From assembly GCF_000422665.1 (NCBI RefSeq), contig NZ_KE383899.1, forward strand, positions 279,844 through 343,843: a stretch of DNA of 64,000 nucleotides, written 5' to 3'. The stretch's first letter is position 1. Each line of letters starts with the position of its first letter. The DNA comes from Ferrimonas senticii DSM 18821 (GTDB lineage Bacteria; Pseudomonadota; Gammaproteobacteria; Enterobacterales; Shewanellaceae). The notes under the pieces are model-generated. The model worked only from the letters and a program-made list of their open reading frames with translations. It was not told where the DNA came from and did not search any database. The translations under genes and the position numbers were made by a program. Below, piece after piece: positions 55,339 to 64,000 of the stretch.

Positions 55339-56581
55339 CATCGCACTGGCACTGTCCAGAGAGCTCATCAGCCAACTGCGCGAATTGCTCAAGGTAGGAG
55401 TGATGCGCTCTAAAGAGGGCCACCAAATGCTAACTTGGGTGTTTAACTGGCCCGAGCAGCAGTTGCAATTGCTGATCAGCAACCCTGACGCCCATCGCAT
55501 GCTGTTCATCGATCTGGCAGGGGTGACGCCAATTGATATCGATAAGTTCAGCACCTGCTTTGATTTGATGCAGACGATACTTAACAGCGAAACGACCAAC
55601 GAATTGGGCATCGACATCATCAAACACGCCGACCAAATCACGGTACATTTTGCCACTAACAGCACCAACAAACTGCGCCATTCCCACGCGATGTCGGTGC
55701 CTGCAAAGCATGAGGCATTGTTGCAATTACCACAACCGCAGGAAAATCAACTCAATCACACTGAACTGGATTCAATATTGACGATTTGCAAGCGGCAACC
55801 ACCTTATGACTATATCCGGTTGCTGCCAAACGAACGCGTTATCGAATTTTACCGTGGCAGCATGGTCAACTCGGTCTACTGCGAGGCGGTTGGTGCATTA
55901 GCAACCGAAGTCACCCTGCCTTACGACAGCTTAACCGTACTGCAAGATGCACTAGATAATGGCAATGAGATTGTCGGCATCACCCAAATGAATGACCAGC
56001 TGCGAATAAGCCATGCCAACGGTTATACCCAAAAGATATTCAACGTCAGTAACGCCGATAACGCCAAAACCGTAACCGAAGAGTTAGCACGCATCCCAAT
56101 AAGAACTCAAAGCCTTTCCAGCGAAAAAAAACGTTACCAAACAACACTGGACGTAAAAAGTATCCCCTATGCCAATTTGTTGATTCATCAAAATCAACTG
56201 ATGCTGTTTGTCGACAGCGAGCATCATCATATGACCAAATGGTTGGAGGTGATCCCTCATTGCGAAAGCCCACCGGAGACGGCGCCCACCAGCCAGCTCT
56301 ATCTGGTGCCGATGAGCCAGTTGCTCGCGCTAAAGCTCGGTAACGTGACCGATGACTGTATTGCGACCCTGCAGGTTAATCGTTTATCAGACGAGAGTAT
56401 TGGATTGGTGATTTGCCTACAAGGTAAACACTTAAACGCCTGTGTGACATTGCCATTAATCCCCAATCCCGAACAACTGCCCGAAGCCATTGCCCGATAT
56501 GAAAACGCACAGGCGCAGGGGAATGGGCAACTTGGGGGACAAACCAGTCTGTTTGATATGACCAGTTCGCCCTATTCGTAA
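55322..56581 (+). CDS. Divergent sliding-clamp-like protein with C-terminal clamp-binding motif
   Basis: 419 residues, not recognised by name. Its order of strands and helices follows the three repeated domains of the DNA polymerase III beta clamp (about 1-130, 145-260, 265-390). Third domain: NLLIHQNQLMLFVDSE, then LYLVPMSQLLALKLGN and a final CVTLPLIPN, which parallel the beta-clamp stretches LYVSENQLKITANN, FNVSYVLDVLNALKCEN and YVVMPMRL. The second has LTVLQDALDNGNEIVGITQ followed by QLRISHANG, parallel to VIELMRMLDGGDNPLRVQI. The C-terminus adds GGQTSLFDM (407-411 QTSLF), a beta-clamp-binding motif of the QxxLF class. A strong AGGAGG precedes the ATG. Fold assignment is by eye and needs testing; alternative: an unrelated protein that binds the host clamp. 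Confidence 0.5.
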   Translation: MTTRHNIALALSRELISQLRELLKVGVMRSKEGHQMLTWVFNWPEQQLQLLISNPDAHRMLFIDLAGVTPIDIDKFSTCFDLMQTILNSETTNELGIDIIKHADQITVHFATNSTNKLRHSHAMSVPAKHEALLQLPQPQENQLNHTELDSILTICKRQPPYDYIRLLPNERVIEFYRGSMVNSVYCEAVGALATEVTLPYDSLTVLQDALDNGNEIVGITQMNDQLRISHANGYTQKIFNVSNADNAKTVTEELARIPIRTQSLSSEKKRYQTTLDVKSIPYANLLIHQNQLMLFVDSEHHHMTKWLEVIPHCESPPETAPTSQLYLVPMSQLLALKLGNVTDDCIATLQVNRLSDESIGLVICLQGKHLNACVTLPLIPNPEQLPEAIARYENAQAQGNGQLGGQTSLFDMTSSPYS

Positions 56582-57132
56582 TTAGAACGGTTGTTTCATG
56601 CTCTTTGCGGCAGTGAAAGCCCCAATTTGCTGAAAAAAGTACCGCCATAAAGGTTGAGCTGTGAAGCGCTATCTTGGCCGCGAGCAATGGTCGTCGCGGT
56701 CAACAACAAGCGCCCAGTGCCAAGCGCGGATTAACATTGCACAGGCGATAATGACGAGGAGGTGAGCGATGACTGGACAAAGATCCAGTATGCGATAAGC
56801 TTTTAATGGTGACGTTTTAACCAATAGTCATCCGCAGTGCGGTTATTGGGACAAACGTTTACGGTAAGAAATGAAGCAGTTGGAGTAGGACGGCGGCAAC
56901 CGCCCTACCCCGTATCGGCTGCAGTGTCGTTAAACCCCGTCCAGCCGATGGGCGCATTATATACTCAAAATAATTGGCGTTGCAGCAAGGCGATAAGCGA
57001 ACGAATCGCCATGAACATAGACCGGCTATGTGATTGGGGGGAGTGAGCGCAGTCAACGCATCTGCAGCTTCAGGTATGAGGGGTATGTGCCTCCATCGGA
57101 TAGGGACAGAACTATTTGATGGAGCGCCAGTC
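56582..57132. other. Intergenic region with palindromic repeat before the integrase
   Basis: About 550 bases without a convincing gene. The second half is the palindromic repeat at 56958-57087; the first half shows nothing definite. Confidence 0.5.
56958..57087. repeat. 130-bp imperfect palindromic intergenic repeat
   Basis: Begins TATATACTCAAAATAATTGG, passes through the central CATAGACCGGCTATG and ends in GGGTATG, with imperfect complementarity of the two halves (TGCAGCAAGGCG against CGCATCTGCAG; GAGTGAGCGC). It matches from memory a repeat family dispersed in enteric and Vibrio-like genomes (often noted as ERIC/YPAL-like). Such repeats are transcribed hairpins with no known coding role. 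Confidence 0.7.
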
Positions 57133-58347
57133 ATGGCCAATATCCGCGTACGCCCCAATGGGATCATTCAGTATGATCTGCACATCTACGGTCAACGCTT
57201 TCGAGAAACCTCGAAGTTGCCCGCCACGCCCAACAACCTGAAAAAGTGCAAAGCGGTGCTAAAGCAGATCAACGCGCAAATCGCCTTGGGCACCTTTAGC
57301 TATCGTGACTTTTTTCCAAAAAGTAAGAAAATTGCCAAATTTGAAGCGTTAGAGCGACAGCGCAATCCCGAAGGGCGGATGCCCTACTTTGATAGTTACG
57401 CTCGGGAGTGGTTTCAGCGTCAGCTACCGCGCTGGCAAGACACCTACGCCCGCACGGTTGAAATCAACCTCGACAAATATCTGTTTCCCCGCTTTGGCAA
57501 CACCATCATTGATGAAATCACCTTAGTGGACTTAGAGCGCTTTCGGCAAACCCTGACTGAGCAAACCAAAGCGAACGGCACACCGGCTTTAGCCCCCGCC
57601 CGCATCAACAATATTGTTGGGCAGCTGATCAGCGTAATGGGACGCGCCGCCGACGAATTGCAGTTTCGTTATCCCTTTACCCGTTACAAGCCCTTGCGCC
57701 AGGATCCCGCAGATTCTAAGCCGTTAACCATTGAGGAGGTGAAATGCTTTTTGACGCACGTCACCCCAGAGTGGCACGACTATTACGTAGTGCGTTTTTT
57801 TACTGGGATGCGCAGCTGCGAAGTGCACGGCTTACAACTGGAAAACATCGACTTTGACCACAAGCTCATTCGCATTCGCCACAACTGGGTCAAAGACAAA
57901 CTGACGGTGGTGAAAACCCGCAAGTCCCGTCGTGACTTACGGATGACAGAGCCGGTTTATCAAGCGTTAACACGGATCATCGACGCAAAAACTGCAGCTA
58001 ACATCAGCGTAGGCAGCAACCATGAACGTTACCGCGAGTTTGTGTTTACCACGCCCATTGGTACCCCGCTGAGCACCCATTACGTCAGTCGCAACCTGTG
58101 GTATCCGACTCTAAAAAGAGCAGGCCTTGCCAAGCGCCGCCCCTATGAAACTCGCCATACCGCCGCAGTTCTGCACATTGCGGCCCACGAAAACCCAGCC
58201 TACATCTCGCAAATGCTCGGTCACAGCAGCACGAAATTGCTGTTCGATGTCTACGCCCCTTACGTGGCCAACGCCACCGGCCGTGACGGTAATGCCTTTA
58301 CTGAGTTGATGAGCAAGCAGCAGGTGGTGCGTCAAGCTGCGCCTTAA
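57133..58347 (+). CDS. Tyrosine integrase with DUF3596-type Arm DNA-binding domain
   Basis: 404 residues. N-terminus ANIRVRPNGIIQYDLHIYG is the Arm-binding (DUF3596) domain; core-binding domain around 85-180; catalytic domain with R227 in FTGMRSCEVHGL, Y338..R341 in RPYETRHT, GH 363-364 in MLGHSSTK and nucleophile Y374 in FDVYAPY. The first position of the HxxR box is Tyr. Such integrases belong to genomic islands and prophages. ATG at 57133 with GGAG upstream. It lies at the right edge of the accessory block, next to ugd. Confidence 0.88.
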   Translation: MANIRVRPNGIIQYDLHIYGQRFRETSKLPATPNNLKKCKAVLKQINAQIALGTFSYRDFFPKSKKIAKFEALERQRNPEGRMPYFDSYAREWFQRQLPRWQDTYARTVEINLDKYLFPRFGNTIIDEITLVDLERFRQTLTEQTKANGTPALAPARINNIVGQLISVMGRAADELQFRYPFTRYKPLRQDPADSKPLTIEEVKCFLTHVTPEWHDYYVVRFFTGMRSCEVHGLQLENIDFDHKLIRIRHNWVKDKLTVVKTRKSRRDLRMTEPVYQALTRIIDAKTAANISVGSNHERYREFVFTTPIGTPLSTHYVSRNLWYPTLKRAGLAKRRPYETRHTAAVLHIAAHENPAYISQMLGHSSTKLLFDVYAPYVANATGRDGNAFTELMSKQQVVRQAAP

Positions 58348-58356
58348 CAAGCCAAT

Positions 58357-58416
58357 AGGCCCAGCCAAACGCCAGAGGATTTACTTTGCACGCTATGGCT
58401 GGGTTATCACAGGCCT
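58357..58416 (+). terminator. Hairpin downstream of the integrase
   Basis: TAGGCCCAGCCA (58356-58367) pairs with TGGCTGGG (58396-58403) and GGCCTA (58412-58417). No long T-run, so possibly a weak terminator or attachment-region structure. Confidence 0.4.
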
Positions 58417-58578
58417 AATTAGAAGCGCAGCTCACCTTTTCACGAAAAACACTTGTTTTGGCGAAGATTATTCGTCGATTGCGTCATAGAAGAATGAGCC
58501 CCCAATGGGTATGATCTTGGCCACAATAAGGGATGAGAGAGTCCCAACACAATAACGATCTCATGAGGAACAAGCTCT

Positions 58579-59745
58579 ATGAAAATCACCATTGCCGGTA
58601 CCGGCTATGTGGGACTATCCAACGCCATGCTGTTGGCGCAACACAATGAAGTGGTCGCCATCGATATCATTGCCGAAAAAGTCGAGATGCTTAACAACAA
58701 GCAATCGCCGATCGTTGATGCCGAAATTGAAGATTTCTTGGCGAATAAAGAGCTGAATTTCACGGCGACCTTGGATAAGCAACACGCATACCTTGGTGCC
58801 GATTATGTCATTATCGCGACACCAACCGATTACGATCCGCAAACCAACTACTTCAACACCAAATCCGTTGAAGCGGTGATCCAAGATGTGATGGCCATTA
58901 ACCCAGATGCGGTAATGGTCATTAAATCCACGGTGCCGGTAGGCTACACCAATGAAGTCAAAGCCCGCTTTAACTGCAATAACCTGATGTTCTCACCAGA
59001 GTTTTTGCGTGAAGGCAAAGCGCTTTACGACAACTTATACCCATCACGCATTATCGTAGGTGAGCGCAGCGAGCGTGCTGAAGTATTTGCCAGCCTGCTT
59101 GAGCAAGGTGCCATCAAACAAGACGTGCAAGTGCTGTTTACTGATGCCACCGAAGCCGAAGCGGTTAAGCTGTTTTCAAACACCTATTTGGCCATGCGCG
59201 TAGCCTACTTCAATGAACTGGACAGCTACGCCGAAACTCATAACTTAAATGCGCGTCAAATCATTGAGGGTGTTGGCCTTGATCCTCGCATCGGTAGCCA
59301 CTACAACAACCCAAGCTTTGGCTTCGGCGGCTACTGTCTGCCAAAAGACACCAAGCAGTTGCGTGCCAACTACGAAAACGTGCCCAACAATATCATCTCA
59401 GCCATTGTTGATGCCAACCGCACCCGCAAAGACTTTGTGGCCGATGCCATCATTGCACGAAACCCCAAGGTCGTGGGGATTCACCGCCTGATCATGAAAG
59501 CCGGCTCCGATAACTTCCGTGCCTCAGCTATTCAAGGTGTGATGAAGCGCATCAAAGCCAAAGGGATTGAGGTGGTAGTGTATGAGCCAGTGCTGCAAGA
59601 GTCCGAATTTTTCCACTCCCGCGTGATTAACGAGCTCAACGAGTTCAAACAGCTGTGTGATGTCGTAGTAGCTAACCGCCTGACAGACGACATTCGTGAC
59701 ATCGCAGATAAGGTGTACACCCGCGATTTGTTTGGCAACGATTAA
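58579..59745 (+). CDS. ugd: UDP-glucose 6-dehydrogenase
   Basis: 388 residues, typical of the short bacterial Ugd class (E. coli 388). NAD-binding [13 protein letters not shown] at the N-terminus, catalytic cysteine in [16 protein letters not shown] near residue 255, and [13 protein letters not shown]. It oxidises UDP-glucose to UDP-glucuronate with two NAD+. The neighbouring epimerase can use that product. Start ATG 58579 with GAGGAAC upstream. Confidence 0.94.
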   Translation: MKITIAGTGYVGLSNAMLLAQHNEVVAIDIIAEKVEMLNNKQSPIVDAEIEDFLANKELNFTATLDKQHAYLGADYVIIATPTDYDPQTNYFNTKSVEAVIQDVMAINPDAVMVIKSTVPVGYTNEVKARFNCNNLMFSPEFLREGKALYDNLYPSRIIVGERSERAEVFASLLEQGAIKQDVQVLFTDATEAEAVKLFSNTYLAMRVAYFNELDSYAETHNLNARQIIEGVGLDPRIGSHYNNPSFGFGGYCLPKDTKQLRANYENVPNNIISAIVDANRTRKDFVADAIIARNPKVVGIHRLIMKAGSDNFRASAIQGVMKRIKAKGIEVVVYEPVLQESEFFHSRVINELNEFKQLCDVVVANRLTDDIRDIADKVYTRDLFGND

Positions 59746-59763
59746 AAATTCAGTACAAAAACG

Positions 59764-59808
59764 CAAAGAGCCCAGTTCGGCAGGCGGCCGAACTGGGCTC
59801 TTTCTTTA
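59764..59808 (+). terminator. Intrinsic terminator after ugd
   Basis: AAAGAGCCCAGTTCGGC / GCCGAACTGGGCTCTTT with a five-base loop, followed by CTTT; among the strongest hairpins in the window. Confidence 0.92.
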
Positions 59809-59969
59809 CAGGCCGACATACACTGAACCTTAAGGAGTTTTGGATAAAATCCCCGCACGGTAACGATTGGTTTCAATCCTCAAGCCGAACAAAATCGCAT
59901 CAGCTTCAGGTTGATTTATATTCTATTTCTCTTAAGGTCCAGTCTATGTACAGGCCGAAACCTCAACGG

Positions 59970-60968
59970 TTACACGTTGTGGTAATCTCGGAACCAATTA
60001 GCAAATTCAGTTAAACCCTGTTTAAGCGTAGTATTAGGTTCAAAACCAACTGCTTGCTGAAGTTGGTCTGTATCAGCGTAGGTGGTGTAAACATCACCAG
60101 GCTGCATTGGCATCATGTTTAGCTTGGCTTTAACGCCCAGCGCTTCTTCCAGTGTGCTAATGAACTCCATCAACTTCACCGGCTGGTGATTACCAATGTT
60201 ATACAGCGCGTAGGGCGTTACCGCTTCATTGTCGTACTTGGCATTCCCACTCGCACCTGTTGGTACGTTATCTAAGGTACGCAGTATTCCTTCAACGATG
60301 TCATCGATGTAAGTAAAGTCACGGCTCAAGTCACCATGGTTATAAACATCAATCTCTTCACCGGCCATGATCTTCTTAGCAAACTTATAGGCTGCCATAT
60401 CTGGGCGTCCCCAAGGACCATAGACAGTAAAGAAACGCAAACCAGTAACCGGAAGGTTATATAAATGACTATAACTATGGGCCATCAGTTCATTGGCTTT
60501 CTTGGTCGCCGCATAAAGGCTAACTGGATGATCGACCCGATCAGTTTCAGAAAACGGCACTTCTTTATTCATGCCATACACTGAAGAAGAACTCGCGTAG
60601 ACTAAGTGCTCGACGTTATTTTGACGACAGCCTTCGAGAATAGTCATCATCCCAGTCAAATTGGAGTCATTGTATGCCATCGGGTTATCGATGGAATAAC
60701 GAACACCAGCCTGTGCTGCCAAATGCACTACACGATCAAATTTATGCTCAGCAAACAGTTCAGAAATTGCTTCACGATCTGCCAAATCAATCTTAACAAA
60801 CTCAAAATTTTCGAAATGTTCCACGCGTTTTAGGCGATCGTCTTTAAGGCTAACCTGATAGTAATCATTCAGGTTATCCAACCCGATCACGTAATGGCCT
60901 TGTTCTAATAAACGTTCGGTAACGAAATTACCGATAAATCCGGCAGCGCCGGTTACTAAAATCTTCAT
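59970..60968 (-). CDS. UDP-glucuronate 4-epimerase-like NAD-dependent epimerase
   Basis: 332 residues. TGAAGFIGNFVTERLL binds NAD; catalytic Ser in YASSSSVYG and YAATKKANE; LNDYYQVSLKDDRLKR is characteristic of the UDP-glucuronate to UDP-galacturonate epimerases (WbnF, LpsL, Cap1J type). It would act after Ugd, giving UDP-galacturonate for capsule or O-antigen. It converges with ugd across the terminator. Its 5' neighbour is an IS remnant, so more of the polysaccharide cluster may have been lost. Confidence 0.88.
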   Translation of the reverse strand: MKILVTGAAGFIGNFVTERLLEQGHYVIGLDNLNDYYQVSLKDDRLKRVEHFENFEFVKIDLADREAISELFAEHKFDRVVHLAAQAGVRYSIDNPMAYNDSNLTGMMTILEGCRQNNVEHLVYASSSSVYGMNKEVPFSETDRVDHPVSLYAATKKANELMAHSYSHLYNLPVTGLRFFTVYGPWGRPDMAAYKFAKKIMAGEEIDVYNHGDLSRDFTYIDDIVEGILRTLDNVPTGASGNAKYDNEAVTPYALYNIGNHQPVKLMEFISTLEEALGVKAKLNMMPMQPGDVYTTYADTDQLQQAVGFEPNTTLKQGLTEFANWFRDYHNV

Positions 60969-61097
60969 AAAACACCTAATTTAAAATACCAGGGCGAGAT
61001 TGTGAATGTTTTTTGAGCACCACCAATGCTTGTTTGACCAGCTAATCCGAGTGTGATCTTATACTCCCTCATACGCTGAACCTTAAGCATTACCTGA

Positions 61098-61393
61098 TTA
61101 CCACTGAAGCTCAACTAGTTTTAAGAGCCGATTCGGCATCGGCGTTGTTCGCGCACTGGCGTACAACAAACGGTCAATCATCCGTGGTAAATCAAAGCGT
61201 CGATTGAATTTGTAGCTGAACTCAGCCAAGTATCGAGGTAGGTGTTTCAGCGCGATTGCATGGTAAGTACCGTGCATTGAGTTTTTCACATTACTTATCA
61301 TGGTGTTAACCCATTTAAAGTACGGGTGTTCAACACAACCTGGGCCTCCGCCTGTAACCACAGCCAGATGGAATGCTTTCGCTTTTTCTGTAG
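61098..61393 (-). pseudogene. IS1595 (ISXO2-like) transposase remnant
   Basis: Minus strand: EKAKAFHLAVVTGGGPGCV, then HPYFKWVNTMISNVKNSMHGTYH and KHLPRYLAEFSYKFNRRFDL are the C-terminal third of ISXO2-type transposases. It is open to about 61393, where the IS3-family element begins, and nothing upstream of the break is found after that element. Catalytic region is incomplete, so not functional. Confidence 0.8.
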
Positions 61394-61461
61394 TGGCATA
61401 GTAAAAGTGGCCACCTGATAAGAGGTGATATCATCACCTCACCACAAATACAGGTGACACC

Positions 61462-62636
<1,175 letters not shown>

Positions 62637-62640
62637 CCAT

Positions 62641-62872
62641 ATATGGACGCCCCGTTAGCAGCAAGCTTTGATGAAGATTGGTTCGCGACCATATATCCGG
62701 CGTCAATATGGTACTGCTATCGTACCGCGCCATGATGAAATCCGAACCCTGGTTCCTTATCACTACATCGACATCATCGTGCCTTGGTCAACGATAGGTT
62801 TTCCCAGGGACGGGTAACCGTTAGTTCATCAGTGCTTGCAAACTCAGGTTTTGCTGTCAGCTAAGTCTCCTG
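62641..62872 (-). ncRNA. Candidate seekRNA/bridge RNA region of the IS1111-type element
   Basis: About 230 non-coding bases between the transposase stop codon and the IS end, where IS1111-type elements are reported to encode their guide RNA. It contains short hairpin-forming words such as GGTACTGCTATCGTACC near 62708-62724 and ACCATATA/TATGGT. The position is by analogy; ends of the RNA cannot be set by eye. Confidence 0.45.
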
Positions 62873-63910
62873 CTAAGTGTTGGACGCAAACGCCAAGCGG
62901 GCATCAAAGTGCTGCTTGCTGTTCAATACGCCCCAGGCGATGCGCGCTAGTTTGTTGGCCAATGCGACGGTTGCTTTATTCTTGCCGCGGCGCTCAATTA
63001 GCCGTCTGAGCCACCGCCCGAGTCGGTCATCACGTTTATCTGCAAATCGAAGTACTGCTCGCGCACCGTGGATAAGTAGAACCCTAAGCTCCTTGTTTCC
63101 GTGTTTCGTTATGCCTCCCAGCATCTGCTTACCTCCAGAGCTTTGCTGCTTAGGGACTAACCCACACCAGGCGGCTAATTGTCTGCCATTTGCGAATTGT
63201 CCGCCTGAACCGATCTCACTTACCAATGCAGAAGTTATAACTGGGCCAAATCCTGGAACCGACATAAGTTCTGAGTATCCGGGTTGCTGTTTGCAAAGCT
63301 GATCTATTTGCTGATCTAAAGCTGTGACATCGATATCTAGCATGCGAAGGTCATCCAAAAGGTCACTTAGCAAGCTTCGGAGGATCCTTGAAAACCCATT
63401 CTCGTCATCAGCCAATGCATCCGGAAGAGTTTCTCTGAGCCGCTTTATGCCCAGTGGGAATATGACACCGTATTCTGCAGACAACGAACGAATTTGGTTC
63501 ACTATCGCCGTGCGATGCTCAACGATACGGCGCCTTACACAGCGCAGTGCTTTGATGTCTTGCTGCTCAACCGTTTTGACTTCCACAAGGTGGATCTCTG
63601 GCCGTTCAGCAGCCTCACAAATCGCCAAAGCATCATTGGCATCGTTCTTCTGTTTGCGCGTGAAAGGTTTTACTAGCTGAGCCGGCACGAGCGCTGTTTT
63701 ATAGCCCATGGATTTAAAGGTACGAGCCCAATAGTGAGAAGAGGCACAAGCCTCCATTGCGATTAGCGTACCTTCCGGAAGCTGACGGACTTCATGCAGC
63801 AACTTATTCCGACGAACCTTTCTGTTCCGTTGTACCTTGCCATCTTCACGTAAGACACAAACTTGAAAGATGTCTTTTGCTAGATCGATACCAACTACCT
63901 TAATCTTCAT
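62873..63910 (-). CDS. IS110-family transposase (IS1111 subgroup)
   Basis: 345 residues. DEDD RuvC-like domain: D9 in VVGIDLAKDIF, E in AMEACASSHYW, the DANDALAICEA aspartates. The C-terminal Tnp20 domain shows SVPGFGPVITSALVSEIG and the Ser-containing KQQSSGGKQMLGGITKHGNKELR. It recombines the IS with its target, guided by an RNA in relatives. No frameshift; appears intact. ATG at 63910 after a T-rich leader. Confidence 0.92.
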   Translation of the reverse strand: MKIKVVGIDLAKDIFQVCVLREDGKVQRNRKVRRNKLLHEVRQLPEGTLIAMEACASSHYWARTFKSMGYKTALVPAQLVKPFTRKQKNDANDALAICEAAERPEIHLVEVKTVEQQDIKALRCVRRRIVEHRTAIVNQIRSLSAEYGVIFPLGIKRLRETLPDALADDENGFSRILRSLLSDLLDDLRMLDIDVTALDQQIDQLCKQQPGYSELMSVPGFGPVITSALVSEIGSGGQFANGRQLAAWCGLVPKQQSSGGKQMLGGITKHGNKELRVLLIHGARAVLRFADKRDDRLGRWLRRLIERRGKNKATVALANKLARIAWGVLNSKQHFDARLAFASNT

Positions 63911-64000
63911 GGTGGACGCTCCTTCAGCGAATTAAGCAACTCAACTGCTTAATTCTGGCGCATTACGACGCCGTTTCACGGAGGGGCGTCCATCACATCA

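Larger units (their letters stand above)
62641..63995 (-). mobile_element. IS110-family element, IS1111 type
   Basis: About 1.35 kb. An 11-base perfect inverted repeat ATGGACGCCCC (62643-62653) / GGGGCGTCCAT (63983-63993) lies near the ends. The transposase is minus strand with a short 5' non-coding part (about 80 bases) and a long 3' non-coding part (about 220 bases), the layout of the IS1111 subgroup. It abuts the right end of the IS3 element. The right edge is near the window end, so the exact terminus is uncertain. Confidence 0.78.

Noticed and set aside
49068..56647. AAAAGTACCGCC found at 49068-49079 and 56636-56647 as possible attachment-site repeats
   Set aside because: A 12-base match is expected many times by chance in 64 kb, and the flanks do not match.

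Overview
The window looks like the chromosome of a marine-type gammaproteobacterium close to Ferrimonas or Shewanella. This rests on ordinary housekeeping genes with gammaproteobacterial layouts (cysJIH, valS-holC, pepA divergent from lptFG, wecA, galE, pilU), a three-gene pnt transhydrogenase, two methyl-accepting chemotaxis proteins and paired DUF5692 membrane proteins. The genus is an inference; no rRNA is present.

From 1 to about 46.1 kb the DNA is core genome. It holds a peroxiredoxin-like protein, a nucleoside hydrolase, an acetyltransferase and a VOC protein, a chemoreceptor, the assimilatory sulfite pathway (cysJIH, minus strand) and pntAA-pntAB-pntB (plus strand). Next come an outer-membrane protein with two DUF5692 membrane proteins, a chalcone-isomerase-fold protein, an SMR efflux protein and a PlpD-type patatin overlapping a MOSC gene. 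A four-gene acyl-CoA dehydrogenase/SDR/APH kinase/histidine phosphatase operon with a divergent LysR regulator follows, probably for hydroxy-fatty-acid catabolism. Then come two small membrane proteins, valS-holC, pepA, lptF-lptG, an AhpD-like protein, an RDD protein, a second chemoreceptor, tRNA-Leu(CAA), a lipoprotein, a DUF481 outer-membrane protein, an ABC exporter, pilU, galE and wecA.

From about 46.1 to 58.4 kb lies an accessory block between wecA and a UDP-glucose dehydrogenase gene. It holds an AAA ATPase, the 3' remnant of an IS200/IS605 tnpB, an orphan HipB-like antitoxin with a wrecked hipA and three operator-like palindromes, and a stray end of an IS3-family element. Its most unusual part is a compact plus-strand operon (49.85-56.58 kb): two unknown small proteins, two large tyrosine recombinases, a doubtful small frame, and a 419-residue protein that I read as a divergent three-domain sliding-clamp-like protein ending in a beta-clamp-binding motif (QTSLF). 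A separate Arm-type tyrosine integrase preceded by a palindromic intergenic repeat closes the block.

From 58.5 kb to the end are sugar-nucleotide genes (UDP-glucose dehydrogenase, UDP-glucuronate 4-epimerase) and an insertion-sequence nest: an IS1595-type remnant cut by a complete IS3-family element, immediately followed by an IS110/IS1111-type element with a non-coding segment in the expected guide-RNA position. The surface-polysaccharide region (galE, wecA, ugd, epimerase) therefore appears to be split and remodelled by mobile DNA.

All calls come from reading the sequence; no database search was run.
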